From contig NC_053045.1 of assembly GCF_003473485.1 (NCBI RefSeq), positions 38,538,494 to 38,602,493 of the forward strand: a stretch of 64,000 nt of DNA, given 5' to 3'. The translations under genes were made by a program, and so were the position numbers. The notes beneath the pieces are model-generated. The model saw nothing but the letters and a program-made list of their open reading frames with translations, searched no databases and was not told the origin of the DNA. Of this stretch, positions 11,709 through 22,389 are shown piece by piece (position 1 is the stretch's first letter; each line of letters opens with the position of its first letter). This stretch comes from Medicago truncatula (taxonomy: Eukaryota; Streptophyta; Magnoliopsida; Fabales; Fabaceae).

Positions 11709-13097
11709 TTAATTCTTTTTCTCAACAATCTCTTGAAGCTTCTTGCAGAAATTATCAATATAAGATGACTCAAGATCCTTATTCAGTAACATCTCTCTAA
11801 TCTTGGCATGATTAGCTCTTACTGTCTTACTAGTTTCATTTTCATCATCCATCACAATGCTCACAGCTTTACAAACACTATCCTTAGTATATAATCCATC
11901 TTCATCTTTCTCAACTTCCACACCAACTTTCAAGTTATTTGCCATTATCCTAGCATTCAATATCCGGTCACCAAAATTTGGCAACAAAACCAATTGACAC
12001 TTATTCACCAATGCTTCAGACAAAGAGCCTGAACCACAATGTGTAATGAAGCACCCCACAGAAGGGTGTTCCAAAATCAATTGTTGTTGAACCCAACCAC
12101 CATAAACAACACCTCTTCCTTTAATCCTCTCTGCCAATCCTTCTGGTAATGCTTCTTCAATTGTTGCAAAACCAAAAGGAGGTTTCAAAGCTGCAAAAAA
12201 CGGCATACCAGATAACTCAAGACCAAGAATTAATTCTTGAAATTGGTTTGGTATTAAAGTGCATTCACTTCCAAAACAACAATAAACAACAGAATCTGCT
12301 TTGAATCCACCAAGCCAAGTAGCCCACTTTTCATCCAAAACATAATTTGGATTTTCAAGTATCTGTAGCACTGGTCCTGAAGTAAGAACTGATTTATTAA
12401 ATTGTTTTTGTACGTAATCAAGATAAGGTCCTTCAATCTCTCTGCATGTTCTGTATCCTAATGCATCAGCTTCATTTAAGGCAATAGCTTGTCGATCATA
12501 GAAAAGTACATTGCTACCAAAAGTGTTTTTCCTCATAGCAGCCAAAGCTTTTGCTTCATGACTATGAAGCCTGATAGAAGAATCTGGGTAACCATAAGGT
12601 GGTTGCATGAGATCAAATTCAGTTAAATTGTTTCCCTGTGAATATCTAGCTGGTGTTAGACTATAACCAACCATGATTGAACTAATAATGCAATAATGAA
12701 AAGCTTTGATGCCTAAACGCTTGGTTAAAGATGGAATCCAATGAGTGAAATCATAGAAAACAATTTGAGGTTTGAGATTTGTGAGATGAGTTTCAATGTC
12801 AGGTTGAGTAAGGTCCATGGCTGTCATGATGTGTGGATGTAAAGGATAAGGGACATCAGCTGTTGTTTCTGCATTGAGAGGGAGACCTTCAACATGAGGA
12901 ACTTTGATGGTGATAAAAGTGATTAATTGTGGGTAGAGATTGAATGGTTCTAATTTGGATTGTGCTGATTTAGGTGTGAAAAAGGTGATTTTGTGACCTT
13001 TTTTTGCTAGTTTGTTTGCTAGATGAAGGAATGGAGTTTGGTGGCCCATTGCAAACCATGGATACATTGCTATGTGTAAAGGAGATGATGATGCCAT
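11709..13097 (-). CDS. UDP-glycosyltransferase, UGT79-like, copy 1
   Basis: A single-exon gene of 462 residues. The start at 13097 ([13 protein letters not shown]) is chosen because copy 2 starts at the equivalent codon and family members begin with this short leader; an upstream in-frame ATG would add six residues. The GT1 fold signatures are present: catalytic His19 in FAMGHQTPF, the [10 protein letters not shown] block, and the 44-residue PSPG donor-binding box at 335-378 ([12 protein letters not shown]...[11 protein letters not shown]). The HCGSGS form and overall sequence place it with UGT79-type enzymes, which typically add a sugar to the sugar of flavonoid or anthocyanin glycosides in the cytosol; the substrate here is inferred. 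The final PSPG residue, normally Gln, is Arg378. The first ~130 residues are almost identical to copy 2 while the rest has diverged. Confidence 0.92.
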   Translation of the reverse strand: MASSSPLHIAMYPWFAMGHQTPFLHLANKLAKKGHKITFFTPKSAQSKLEPFNLYPQLITFITIKVPHVEGLPLNAETTADVPYPLHPHIMTAMDLTQPDIETHLTNLKPQIVFYDFTHWIPSLTKRLGIKAFHYCIISSIMVGYSLTPARYSQGNNLTEFDLMQPPYGYPDSSIRLHSHEAKALAAMRKNTFGSNVLFYDRQAIALNEADALGYRTCREIEGPYLDYVQKQFNKSVLTSGPVLQILENPNYVLDEKWATWLGGFKADSVVYCCFGSECTLIPNQFQELILGLELSGMPFFAALKPPFGFATIEEALPEGLAERIKGRGVVYGGWVQQQLILEHPSVGCFITHCGSGSLSEALVNKCQLVLLPNFGDRILNARIMANNLKVGVEVEKDEDGLYTKDSVCKAVSIVMDDENETSKTVRANHAKIREMLLNKDLESSYIDNFCKKLQEIVEKKN

Positions 13098-13740
13098 AGT
13101 GATGATTGCAAACAAAATGATATGAAAAATATGCAGAAGGTAATGATAGTAATGATAAAGAGAAGAAAAAGAAGAAGAGAAAATAAAATGGAAAAGTGAC
13201 GTAACTTTGAACTTGTAGGAGGCCTTGTGAATGTGATGGTTAATTTGAGAGTGAGTTAAGTCTATAACAATTTTTGAGATAAACCATTAGCCTTTGCTTT
13301 ATGTAAAAGAAATTGACGAATGCTTTTGAAATAAGCTTCTAAAGTAATAAAATTTTATCAAAATCTGTGTATTTATTGCATTAAAAATCAAAATCTTTTA
13401 ACTTTTTTTAAAAATAATTTCGTCATTAAATTTTTTTTAAAGAGTATTCGAAGGCATTTGTTATCCGGACAAAAAAATTTAGCCACTATTGTTAAGTAAA
13501 TTTTGTTGACATTTGCTTAGGTTAAGATCCTCTTCATTTATAAAAAATAAATGAAAGTTATAATTTGAAGAGAAATAAATACAAAAAATAAGTGATGTGT
13601 CGTATCACTAAGTAGATCATACCATTATTAATTTATTTTTTTAGTTTTTGTGTCTTTATCTAAATGGAACAAACGGAAATAACTATAAATGAAGAGAATC
13701 TTTTGGCATGGCAGACACTTGTTGCATTCCAGCTAATAAA
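13098..13740. other. UGT copy 1 upstream region, partly duplicated upstream of copy 2
   Basis: The first ~45 bases resemble the leader of copy 2 and then diverge. Further upstream, TTAGCCACTATTGTTAAGTA at about 13479 and GGCATGGCAGACAC at about 13708 match sequences at about 31001 and 31081, upstream of copy 2. Flanking DNA was therefore duplicated with the gene. No clear TATA box was identified. Confidence 0.5.
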
Positions 13741-14002
13741 TATAGTCCTTTGGCATGGAGTAATTTACAATGGGTCTTTATTAATATTGCTCCATGTGGC
13801 ATGGAGTATTTTAAGGAGTAGTACTATAACTTAGACTTAAATCTGCTGACCTTGTTTGTATCAAAACAATTCAACAGATGCACGTTGGCACTTGTGTGTA
13901 GCAGGACGAGCTCCCACTTAGTTTTTTATTTTCTTGGTACCCTTCCTAGTTCTTATTCATGATTCTCCACCAACGGTCCAACACGTATGTTGTAAATTAT
14001 TA

Positions 14003-15817
14003 GGTTTAATTACACTTTTAGTCCTCATGTTTTGACATATTCTTAAAATTGATCCTGTCTCTTTTAAATCGAACAAAATTGTTCCTAAACTATATTTTTG
14101 TTGCACTTTTGATCCTAACCCCCATTTTATCCTCCAAAAAAGCCGATGTGTCCAATTTTTTTGATGATGTGGCCAAAATAACTCTTATGGGCAATTCCAA
14201 CATGGAAAATGACATTGACATGTCATCAAATAATATTTTTTTAATTGAAAAATAATTAAAACATTTCTAAAATTAAAAAAAATATGGAAAATTAAAAATT
14301 CATATGAAATAAATTTTGGGTTTTCAACAATAAAACTAAAAACCAAGAATATTCATCTTCTTCATTGTTCTTCATCTTCAACCTAGGATAAAACACATAC
14401 CCAAAAAAACCATCACATACACATACAAATTACACTAAATCACTCCTTACTAATATTTTTTTTTAACAGCATATTATATAAATGAAAAGTTTCCCACAAA
14501 GAAAGTGGGATGAAGCTCAAAGATACAAAAGGGGAATCGGAACCCCTCAAACAAAGGCACGCAAAAATCAAAGGGTTAGAAAACCAAACCCCTAAAATCA
14601 TTACTTCAATAAACCCAGCTTCCTCATCAACATAACCGTGACAACCGTTTCTCTACCACAAATCAAAAATCCGTTTTCTATACTCACAAATCTGAGAAAA
14701 AATTTCAAATTTCTATCAACCCTTTCTCTGTCCTTTCGTTCCTGTCGCTCGTTTTCCATATCTGGGTTCGTCTTGGGTTTTTTATTTTTTAGTTTGATGA
14801 AGATAGAAGTTAGAAGCTACTGATGGGTGAAGATTCTGTTGTTGTTGATGTTGGTGTAGAACACACTGCAATTGTTGATAGAGTTGTGGTTGTTAGTTGT
14901 TAAAATTGAGTCTTTGTGATTGTTGAAAAGGTTGTTGCTATTGTTGTTGATGATGAAGAATAAATTATTGTTTGTTGTTGTTGAAAGGAGAGGATTTACT
15001 TAAGATCTTAAATATGTTGTTGGAATTGTTTTGAGAAAAAGGGACAGGTTTGGACTGGGTGACGGTGCAGGAGTGAGAGTGGAGAGTGTACGTTGGTGTT
15101 GCATTTGTGTTGTTGAGAGACAAAATTCATGTTTTGCTCCCTCAAATTGCTTCCCTATGAATAGATTTGAATGATAATGTTTATGGTCAAATTTCTAGGC
15201 TCAAACTTAATGATGATGACAGTGAAGAGATTGAGAGAGTTGGTGATTTCTGGGTTTGATTAAAGATTTTAAGAACCCTAATTATTTAATTTATGTTTTA
15301 ATATTTTTAATTTATGAAATATATTAATTATTTTCCAATTAAAAAAATCGATTTGAAATGTTTTTTGTTTCAATTTCAGAAATGTTTTAATTATTTTTCA
15401 ATTAAAAAAATAATTGATGACATGTCAATGTCATTTTCCATGTTGGAATTGGCAAAAGTTATGGTGCATAAGTTATTTCCTTATGCACCGTGCATAAACA
15501 CATCACAACCATCAGATTTCTTTTATTTTGAACAAAAATGATTTTGGCTCACTCTGGGGGTGTAGGAAGCAATTATGTTGGGATTTATGCACGGTGCATA
15601 AGGATTTCCTTATGCACCATAACCACATTGCCACATAAATTATTTTGTCCACATCATCAAGAAACTGGACGCATCAGCGTTTTTGGATGTTAAAATAGGG
15701 GTTAGGACCAAAAGTGCAACAAAAATATAATTTAGGGACGATTTTGTTCGATTTAAAAGAGACAGAACCAATTCCGTGAGTTGGTCAAAACACGAGGACC
15801 AAAAGTGTAATCAAGCC
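14003..15817. mobile_element. Mutator-like TIR element, 1.8 kb, 9-bp TSD
   Basis: The left end GGTTTAATTACAC is the inverse of the right end (GGCTTGATTACAC when reversed). The inverted repeats extend well over 100 bp, including blocks around ACTTTTAGTCC and GATTTTGTTCG. The 9-bp direct repeat AAATTATTA flanks both sides (13994-14002 and 15818-15826), the hallmark of Mutator-superfamily insertion. No transposase is encoded; the interior has only short frames and GTTGTTG-rich stretches, so it is non-autonomous. A second, smaller palindrome is nested inside. Confidence 0.85.
15459..15622. mobile_element. Palindromic foldback element nested in the 1.8-kb element
   Basis: Terminal inverted repeats of about 40 bp containing TTATGGTGCATAAG and CCTTATGCACCGTGCATAAA lie at both ends of a 164-bp unit. 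Each arm also contains the short palindrome TGCACGGTGCA or its equivalent. It resembles a MITE; no clear target duplication was seen, so the class is unknown. Confidence 0.7.
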
Positions 15818-15826
15818 AAATTATTA

Positions 15827-16090
15827 ATAGCATAAAATAATATGAAGAATTAAATTACTACTCCATCCGATCACAATTATAAATAAAAAAAAATATTTTT
15901 TAAGTTCATTTAACATTTAATGTATTTGGTATATATATAGACTTTTTTTTAGGGTTTTCGGTTTATATATATATATTTTTTAAAGAAGCTAAAATTGAAT
16001 ATATTACTGAAGCTTAGAAATTTCAGCACAAGAAGTGCAAAAATCCCAATTGAAAGAGTATCAAATTACAACCACAAAACAAAGGGTAAC
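15827..16090. other. AT-rich spacer
   Basis: Short spacer with AT dinucleotide runs. Nothing coding is visible. Confidence 0.5.
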
Positions 16091-16099
16091 AAAATAAAA

Positions 16100-16830
16100 A
16101 GATCAAATGACAAAATCACCCCATTATAGATAAATACCCAGACAAGGTAAATGGTTCAACCACCACAAATGGTAGGAAAAAGCAAAGGTAGGTTGGTTCG
16201 CTTTCAGCCACCAGTATGATTGAAGTTTAATTTTATCCAGTAATTGATTGAACGATACCTCTTTTTGATGAAAGACCTGTGTGTTTCTTTCTATCCAAAT
16301 CACCCACACACAAGAAAGTCATATGAGATTAAAAGCTGAGCGGTTGCTTTTGGAAAACTCGTCTAAGGTGCCAAATTGATACAAATGATCTGACACATGT
16401 TCAGGAAATACTATATGGAACCTAATCTAGTGAGAAATACTATACCATAGTTTACCAAAAAATCACAAGAGAAGAATAAGTGTTATGCATCTTCTAACAT
16501 GCCACATCTACCCACACAAACTTGAGCATTTGGTTGTATAATTTATCTTTTAACTAAATTGCCAGTTGTTGGTAATCTATTACGAAGCAGACGCCATGCA
16601 AAGAGACTGACTTTTAAAGGCACTTCCTTATTTCAAATTTCAGTTATGTGATCAGCTGCCAAGTTGTTATTTGTTGATGACAACAAGTGGTTATAAGCAC
16701 TTGTGACGTTATATTTGTTGGATGCATGTAAATGCCAAATTCAAGTATCAGAATGATTAGACTGCAAAACAATATTAGTTAAAAAATCACAACACTCCCG
16801 CACCTTCTCCTCCTCCGAAGCTAACGTTTT
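16100..16830 (-). pseudogene. LINE C-terminal (zf-RVT) relic
   Basis: Minus-strand reading gives the end of an L1-type LINE polyprotein: a YNVTSAYNHLLS-like segment, the zf-RVT block VPLKVSLFAWRLLRNRLPTT, a C-rich stretch with AQVCVGRCG, and the tail VWVIWIERNTQVFHQKEVSF...KLQSYWWLKA. In-frame stops interrupt it. This is the piece usually called reverse-transcriptase zinc-binding domain in plants. Endonuclease and polymerase domains are absent here. Confidence 0.82.
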
Positions 16831-17350
16831 CGATTTATATATAGACTATATATGTGTGTGCAAAGAACCACAATAGAAGGGGGAAAAAAACCATAGAAAC
16901 GTGCACGGTAGTGCAAAATAAAAAAGGAATTTGAATATTCTTACATTGCTTTAAAGAATCATTTATAAAATAATAATAATAGAATGATCCAAATAGCAAG
17001 GAACTTGGACTTCTTAATAATTGATTAGCTCTCCTGAAAAATATTAATTGAGTGGGTTTAATATCTAACTTTGGAAAAAAAATCAATGATAGAAAATAAG
17101 CCACCTTTTGTATCCATCAAATTGTCTCAATGGATTCTCCCACAGATATCAGTCGTGAAAAAGAAAAACAAACATATATCCATCTTCCTCTTTATTGTTA
17201 TAAACAATCTATTTATTTAATAATCTATCATATATCTATTTAAATTCGTCAAAAAAAAAAAAAAAATGGAGCATTTCCTTCATTCTTGCTAAATTACCAA
17301 CTTTTGTTTTGTATCATGACAATTGTAGAGACGAACCCTCTCAAGATCTG
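16831..17350. other. Non-coding, AT-rich
   Basis: No gene or recognisable element; contains a poly-A run near 17250. Confidence 0.5.
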
Positions 17351-17353
17351 TTA

Positions 17354-17696
17354 AAGCATTCACAATAGTGGGGTCTTCACCATTTAAGATCTAGTATCTA
17401 ATAGGTACTTCCATTGTGCGGAAAATCTTTTGGGGTCTTTTAAGATCCAGGGTCTAACTTAAGACCCCATCTTTTAGTGGTCCCCACACACTTTTTTTAT
17501 TAAAATAATATGTTAGTGGTGGAATGCAAATGAGGAAGAGTAGGTGTGGGACTCATTTAGACTTTTTGCCATAAGGTCTCCATTGGAGTGAATGAGTACC
17601 TTTTAGGTACTGTTATTAAAAAATAATAAAAAAGTGATGTGTACAAGTGAGACTCGTTTAAGACCTTCAAATTGAGGGTCTCCATTGTGGATGCTC
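17354..17696. mobile_element. PIF/Harbinger-like MITE, 343 bp
   Basis: The left end AAGCATTCACAATAG pairs with the right end, which reads GAGCATCCACAATGG in reverse. TTA flanks both sides (17351-17353 and 17697-17699), as expected for PIF/Harbinger insertion. The interior is non-coding, with GGGGTCTT and GGTAC motifs. A possibly related sequence lies at about 33174-33470. Confidence 0.65.
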
Positions 17697-17699
17697 TTA

Positions 17700-18239
17700 G
17701 AGACAAAATCACTCTAAAAGAACATCTCATGTCAAATAAACAGAAATAACATTAAAATTGGAAAGTTTGAAGCATTTCAAATGATAGTAGCGGTTAAGAC
17801 TCTTCAAATCTCCCCTATTTATTTGTTGGAATTAATTAACATTCAAGTCGCGTTCAGTTATTCTAAGTATACTATCTAAGTGATGAGTCTGTCGGGATGC
17901 TTTAACTCAATTGGTATATCAAGCTGCACTTGTTGGTCGCACGGTGATCCTTATGTGTGGGGTCTTACTCTCACAGTTGATTTTAGTATATCCCTGCGCC
18001 TGAAGGTTGCACCTGCTGGTCACGCTAAGGTTATACGCATGCTACATTATAGGGTTATAAAGCCTATAGGACCCGCCACCTTCGTAAGGATTATTAGCGT
18101 GGGGTCTTACGCGATCAGGGGTAATTGAAACATAGACTTAAGTTGGCGTTCCTAAATTTCCAAAGGTATGGGTGCAATGTTCCTAAAGGTTTTCCCATAT
18201 ATGAAACTTAGGAGTACATAGCACAATATCCCTCTAGGT
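17700..18239. other. Repeat-like non-coding segment
   Basis: From about 17885 there is a TTTAACTCAATTGGTAT motif resembling a polymerase III A box, then GC-richer sequence repeatedly mentioning TGGTCACGC and ACGCATGCTACATTATAG. The open frame at 17880-18128 has no recognisable domain and probably reflects a dispersed repeat. A SINE origin is possible but unproven. Confidence 0.4.
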
Positions 18240-18700
18240 AGTTTTACAAAATGGCAGCCCTAACAACGTCTGCCCTTTTTCCTCTGGAGAAGTGCTGGAA
18301 GTGCGCCTACCACTTCTGCCCTTTTTCCTTTGGGAAGGACTAGAGGCCGCGGGTAGTTCGACCCAGCGCTGCGGGGGAGGAAGGCCAAAGGAAAGAGTTT
18401 CAACAAATTATGATGGGCCAACCCGATGAAGGGGCCCCTTTCTGATAAGGAAGGAAACGAACTCCATTCTATGACAAATTTAGTAGAATTTGAATATGAT
18501 CCACAAACGAGTCGGAGGAGCTTTATAGCAGAGCGTCTTTCCCCAGGCTAGTCTCTAGCAAGTCAAAGCAGCTAGTCCCATGCATAATTTGTTGGTCAAT
18601 AACCACAACTCAATAGAATTCATTCTTTAAGACTCCGGACAGAAAGAGAGTCCGGGGGGAATCTTTGTTTATAAAGAAATAATATGGATCGGTATACCCA
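18240..18700. other. Organelle-like GC-rich segment (possible NUMT)
   Basis: Base composition rises sharply against both flanks. The segment has CCGCGGGTAGTTCGACCC-like sequence, an internal direct repeat of TCTGCCCTTTTTCCT (about 18268 and 18320) and a small perfect stem with CTCCGGAC and GTCCGG near 18631-18656. These features recall plant mitochondrial intergenic DNA. No complete gene is visible. Confidence 0.35.
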
Positions 18701-18879
18701 AGATTTTTTTATCAAGGTGCAAGGAAAATGGAGTTATCGGACTGATTTGCATCGTGAAGTCACTTGTTTCCTTAATTATAACTAGTCACATCCTTGGTTC
18801 AACAGATTTTACTCGAATTTCTTTAAGATGTAAAGCATACCTTGCATGAAGATATCTAATATGTTTAAATCGTAAAGGA

Positions 18880-19490
18880 TACCTTATTTGACATGTGTCA
18901 ATTATGTGATAGTGGTTTGGAAGTTACTTTTAAATCAACATATGTGAGGCAAACACAATCATCTTTAGGAAACTATTTCTTCTTTGGATCAAGGAACAAA
19001 AATGTGTATGTTTTATACTTAAGATGAATTATCAATCATGTTTTATGTTTAATGAAAAAATAGTGGATTTACCACAAAGAGTTGGTCACATATGTAAGAA
19101 AAAAATCTAAACTTTCTCAATTTAATCTAATAAAAATCTTCCAAAAATTATATTTGACAAAAACAAAATTTCAGAAGCTTGTGTAAAAGGAAAACAAGTC
19201 AAGAGTAACATTCGTACAAAAGAAATGATTTCAACTAAAAAAAACTCTTAAATTTGTTCATATTGATCTTTTTAGTCCTGTCAAAACTACATATCTTGTT
19301 TGAAAATGTTATAACTTTGTGATTCTTAATGACTTTTAGAGGCACGCATGGATACTATTTTCAAAACATCAAGTTTAGTCTTTTGAGGCCTTCCAAAACT
19401 TTTGCAAAAAAATTAGAAGTAAAAATTTAAAATATCATCACAATAAGAATTCGAATAGTCAAAACCAAAATTTGAACTATTTTAACCAAG
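18880..19490 (+). pseudogene. Ty1-copia GAG-pre-integrase/integrase relic
   Basis: Interrupted plus-strand frames show the order of a copia polyprotein: an HKELVTYV-like zinc/pre-integrase stretch, the linker with KENKSRVTFVQKK, then LKFVHIDLFSPVKTTYL and a VILNDF...HAWILFSKHQ segment, matching the LLHMDLFGP...VIVDDYSRYTWTLF start of integrase. Many stops and frameshifts make it inactive. No LTRs were identified nearby. Confidence 0.65.
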
Positions 19491-20640
19491 TTTAAATATA
19501 TTTTAGAAGCATATTATAATGTTTTATTGTTTTCATAGTGTTCGTGAACTCAATTTCATACTCATTTGCATCATAGAAAATTACTGTGAAGTTGCATCTT
19601 GATCTTATGAAAGTTGCATGTTTATATTGTTGTATTTATAAAAGTTAATCTATGATAACACGAGTCTAACCAATACAAATAAGCAAGTTACACTAAAAAT
19701 ACTATTTCAAGAAAACATAGGACAGACATGGTCCAACCAATACAAGTAAGTTGGTTACATAAAAAAATATCATTTTTATGTTTTACATTTGTTTTTTTCA
19801 TATATAAAAATTGTTGGCACACATATTATTTTCATTTAATGTTATATCTATAACAACAAGTTTTTTTAGGTATTTATCACGGTCAAAGAAAAATATCTTT
19901 ACAAATTCTCTTTCAACAAAATATGTTTTACATTTAAAGTTTTGAAACAAGAAATATTTCATATGTAAAATATAAACTTCCATTTTCATAATCTAAATGT
20001 GATTTTAAAAACATTTATGTAATTTATATATGCAAACAAGGAAAGAGAAGAAACAACTCACCAATATAATTGAATATTTTTTGAAATTTGTAATGTCGTC
20101 TTCATGATCTTCAACTAAAAGATCTTTAATCGCAAGAGAATTTGAGTTCTCTAACCTTTTAAATAACGGGACATTTGTATATGTTATTAAATGAACATGT
20201 CATTTAATAACGTAGTTATTAGCTATTATCAAATCAAGATTGAAATCGTGAATTATAAAAGTTATCTAAATCGTGAATCGGGTCTTATAAATACACGATC
20301 AAAAGAATTATTAAATTATGACATTAAACAAATAAACAAAAAAATAAATACATTGATAAATCATATAGAAATGTCAAATAATTTAATATTAAAGTTATAC
20401 AGAAAAAAGACAAAAAAAATTATTGACCAAACTTTATTTCAAAATGTGGTATTTAGAATTAGCATTTAGAATATATCATTATGTACCATAATGAATGACA
20501 TTTCATTCAATTGATTTGGCATAATAAATTAAGGTACTTTAAAACAACAAAACATTGAATGAAATATTCAATTATAGAAATGTTATTTCTATAACATTAA
20601 CCGATATTTTGAAATTTAAGAAAGATTATAGAAATGTTAT
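19491..20640. other. AT-rich non-coding
   Basis: No recognisable gene. The Lys/Asn/Ile-rich frame at 20191-20469 looks like chance AT-rich coding. A TTATAGAAATGTTATTTCT motif is repeated near 20574 and 20624. Confidence 0.5.
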
Positions 20641-20654
20641 TTCTTTGTATAATC

Positions 20655-21940
20655 GGATGAAGTTAGCATCTTTGATCTTTGTTAGGATTCTTAAGATTGA
20701 CTATGATCCCTTACATTGAATACTATGTTAAGAGGATATTACATTAACGATGAGGTTGGTAATGCGCTTTGGTTTCATGATACTTGTGATGCGTCTAGGT
20801 TCGGATTCAATAGTGTTAGCTATGGGACGTTGTTGAATGGCTTTATTAAGTGAGAGTATGTAAAATTTGATATTGTTTGGCTAAAAAAAATTGATGATTT
20901 AGTTGTTACCCCGTATCTGATTATGTATAACACTGTTCTCTATGGTTTAACACGAGATTCAGAAGCTGTTGGTGATGGATTTATGATATATTCTAAGATG
21001 CTTCAAAATCACATTCGTCCAGACATTTATACCTACAACTCTTTGGCTTATGGGCTATGTTTGCAGTTTAAGGTTGAGGAGGCTGACCGTTTTTTGAAGT
21101 TGGTGGACATAAAACATTCATCCAAACGACTATACCTTTGGGCCCTTGATCAAAGCTCTATGTGACCTAGGGAGGTTGAGAGAAAGTGGAATCCTCCTTA
21201 CCAAGATGTTGAAGGCTGGTTATAACTTTATTGTTGTGACATATTTAAATTTGATCAATGGCTATTCTGTTCGCAATCAAGTTGAAAAAGCACAAGATCT
21301 TTTCGACAATATGTTTAAAAGGGGTGTTCCGTATGATACACGATGTTACAACATGATGATAAATAACTTTTATGAGAATAAACTGTTTGCTAAAGTCATT
21401 GATATTTTCAACCTAATGTGTTCTAAAGGTTTCTATCCTGAGGTAGTTTCGTGTAACTATTTGATAAATTCTTTTTGCAAATCAGGATATTTAAGCTCTG
21501 CTTGGTCCATGTTCCATCATATGCAAAACAGAGGCCTGCAACCTGATATAGTGACTTACAACTACTTGTGTTGTGCTTTACTTCAAATGAATAAGGTAGA
21601 TGAAGTAATGAAGTTATTACCTACCATGGAAGAGCATAAAATCAATGCTGATAATTTCACCAACTCAATCATTTTTTATGCTTTGTGCTACAAAAGAAAT
21701 AGAATGGAGATTGCACTTTAAATGTTTAAAACATTTTGAAGAAATGTGTTACTTTTAATTTTGTGGTATACAACTCTATGATCAATGGATTCTGCTTGAG
21801 AAAATTGATCAATGATGCTTTGAAATTGTTTCCAAAAATGAAAGAGAATGGTTGCAACCCGGATGCAGTTACATATAAAACAACCATCCACTCACTTTTT
21901 AATAACAATGAAGATGAAAAGGCAGAGAAACTTATGTGAA
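20655..21940 (+). pseudogene. P-class PPR protein pseudogene (Rf-like)
   Basis: Plus-strand frames encode a run of 35-residue pentatricopeptide repeats, for example RPDIYTYNSLAYGLCLQFKV, VTYLNLINGYSVRNQVEKAQ, PEVVSCNYLINSFCKSGYLS, QPDIVTYNYL and NPDAVTYKTTIHSLF. The repeats are adjacent and of the plain P type found in organelle RNA-binding and fertility-restorer-like proteins. The reading is broken: stops before 20750 and near 20852, a frameshift near 21150, a stop at about 21720 and another near 21939. No transit-peptide start is recognisable. It is therefore a decayed gene copy. It lies about 0.5 kb from the T2 RNase pseudogene, with no functional link shown. Confidence 0.85.
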
Positions 21941-22385
21941 ATGATTTCCAATGGTTTACTCTAAGATGAAGAAGATGGAGAAACTTGCCATTTCAAGAAT
22001 TTATCCACCTATTTCTCTTTTCCTTTATATTTTACCTAAATGGAATGACATTCTTTCACTGCTTATGTAAATTGCAGCTCTATGTACTTGATTTTGCAAA
22101 AATAAAAATAAAAAATAAAAAATAATTGTAGGCAACAAAAGAAGATGAACCTTTACATCGGTTTTGTTCAAACAAAAATCAAAACAAAGATGACTTTAAA
22201 GTTACACGACGATAAAAATAGTAAATAGAACATTCATTAATATTTAAAAAAAAAAAAAACAAATTGAAATAAACACATAAACTTCAACATTAGATAAACA
22301 TATATTTACAACCATTAATCAAAACTTTGAAAAATATTTGGTGACTTCTCACAATGTAAATATGAGTTTGTCATCAATTCTCGTA
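21941..22385. other. Spacer between two pseudogenes
   Basis: AT-rich, with A-rich runs at about 22100 and 22245. No feature was recognised. Confidence 0.5.
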
Positions 22386-22389
22386 ATTT

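Noticed and set aside
12254..12436. Alternative frame inside UGT copy 1 (and the matching one at 29599-29781)
   Set aside because: Frame-shadow of the conserved UGT sequence.
17880..18128. 82-codon plus-strand frame, considered as a gene
   Set aside because: Sequence looks like a dispersed repeat with pol III-like motifs; no domain and no start context.
20191..20469. 92-codon Lys/Asn/Ile-rich frame
   Set aside because: Composition is what AT-rich non-coding DNA gives by chance; no homologue recognised.
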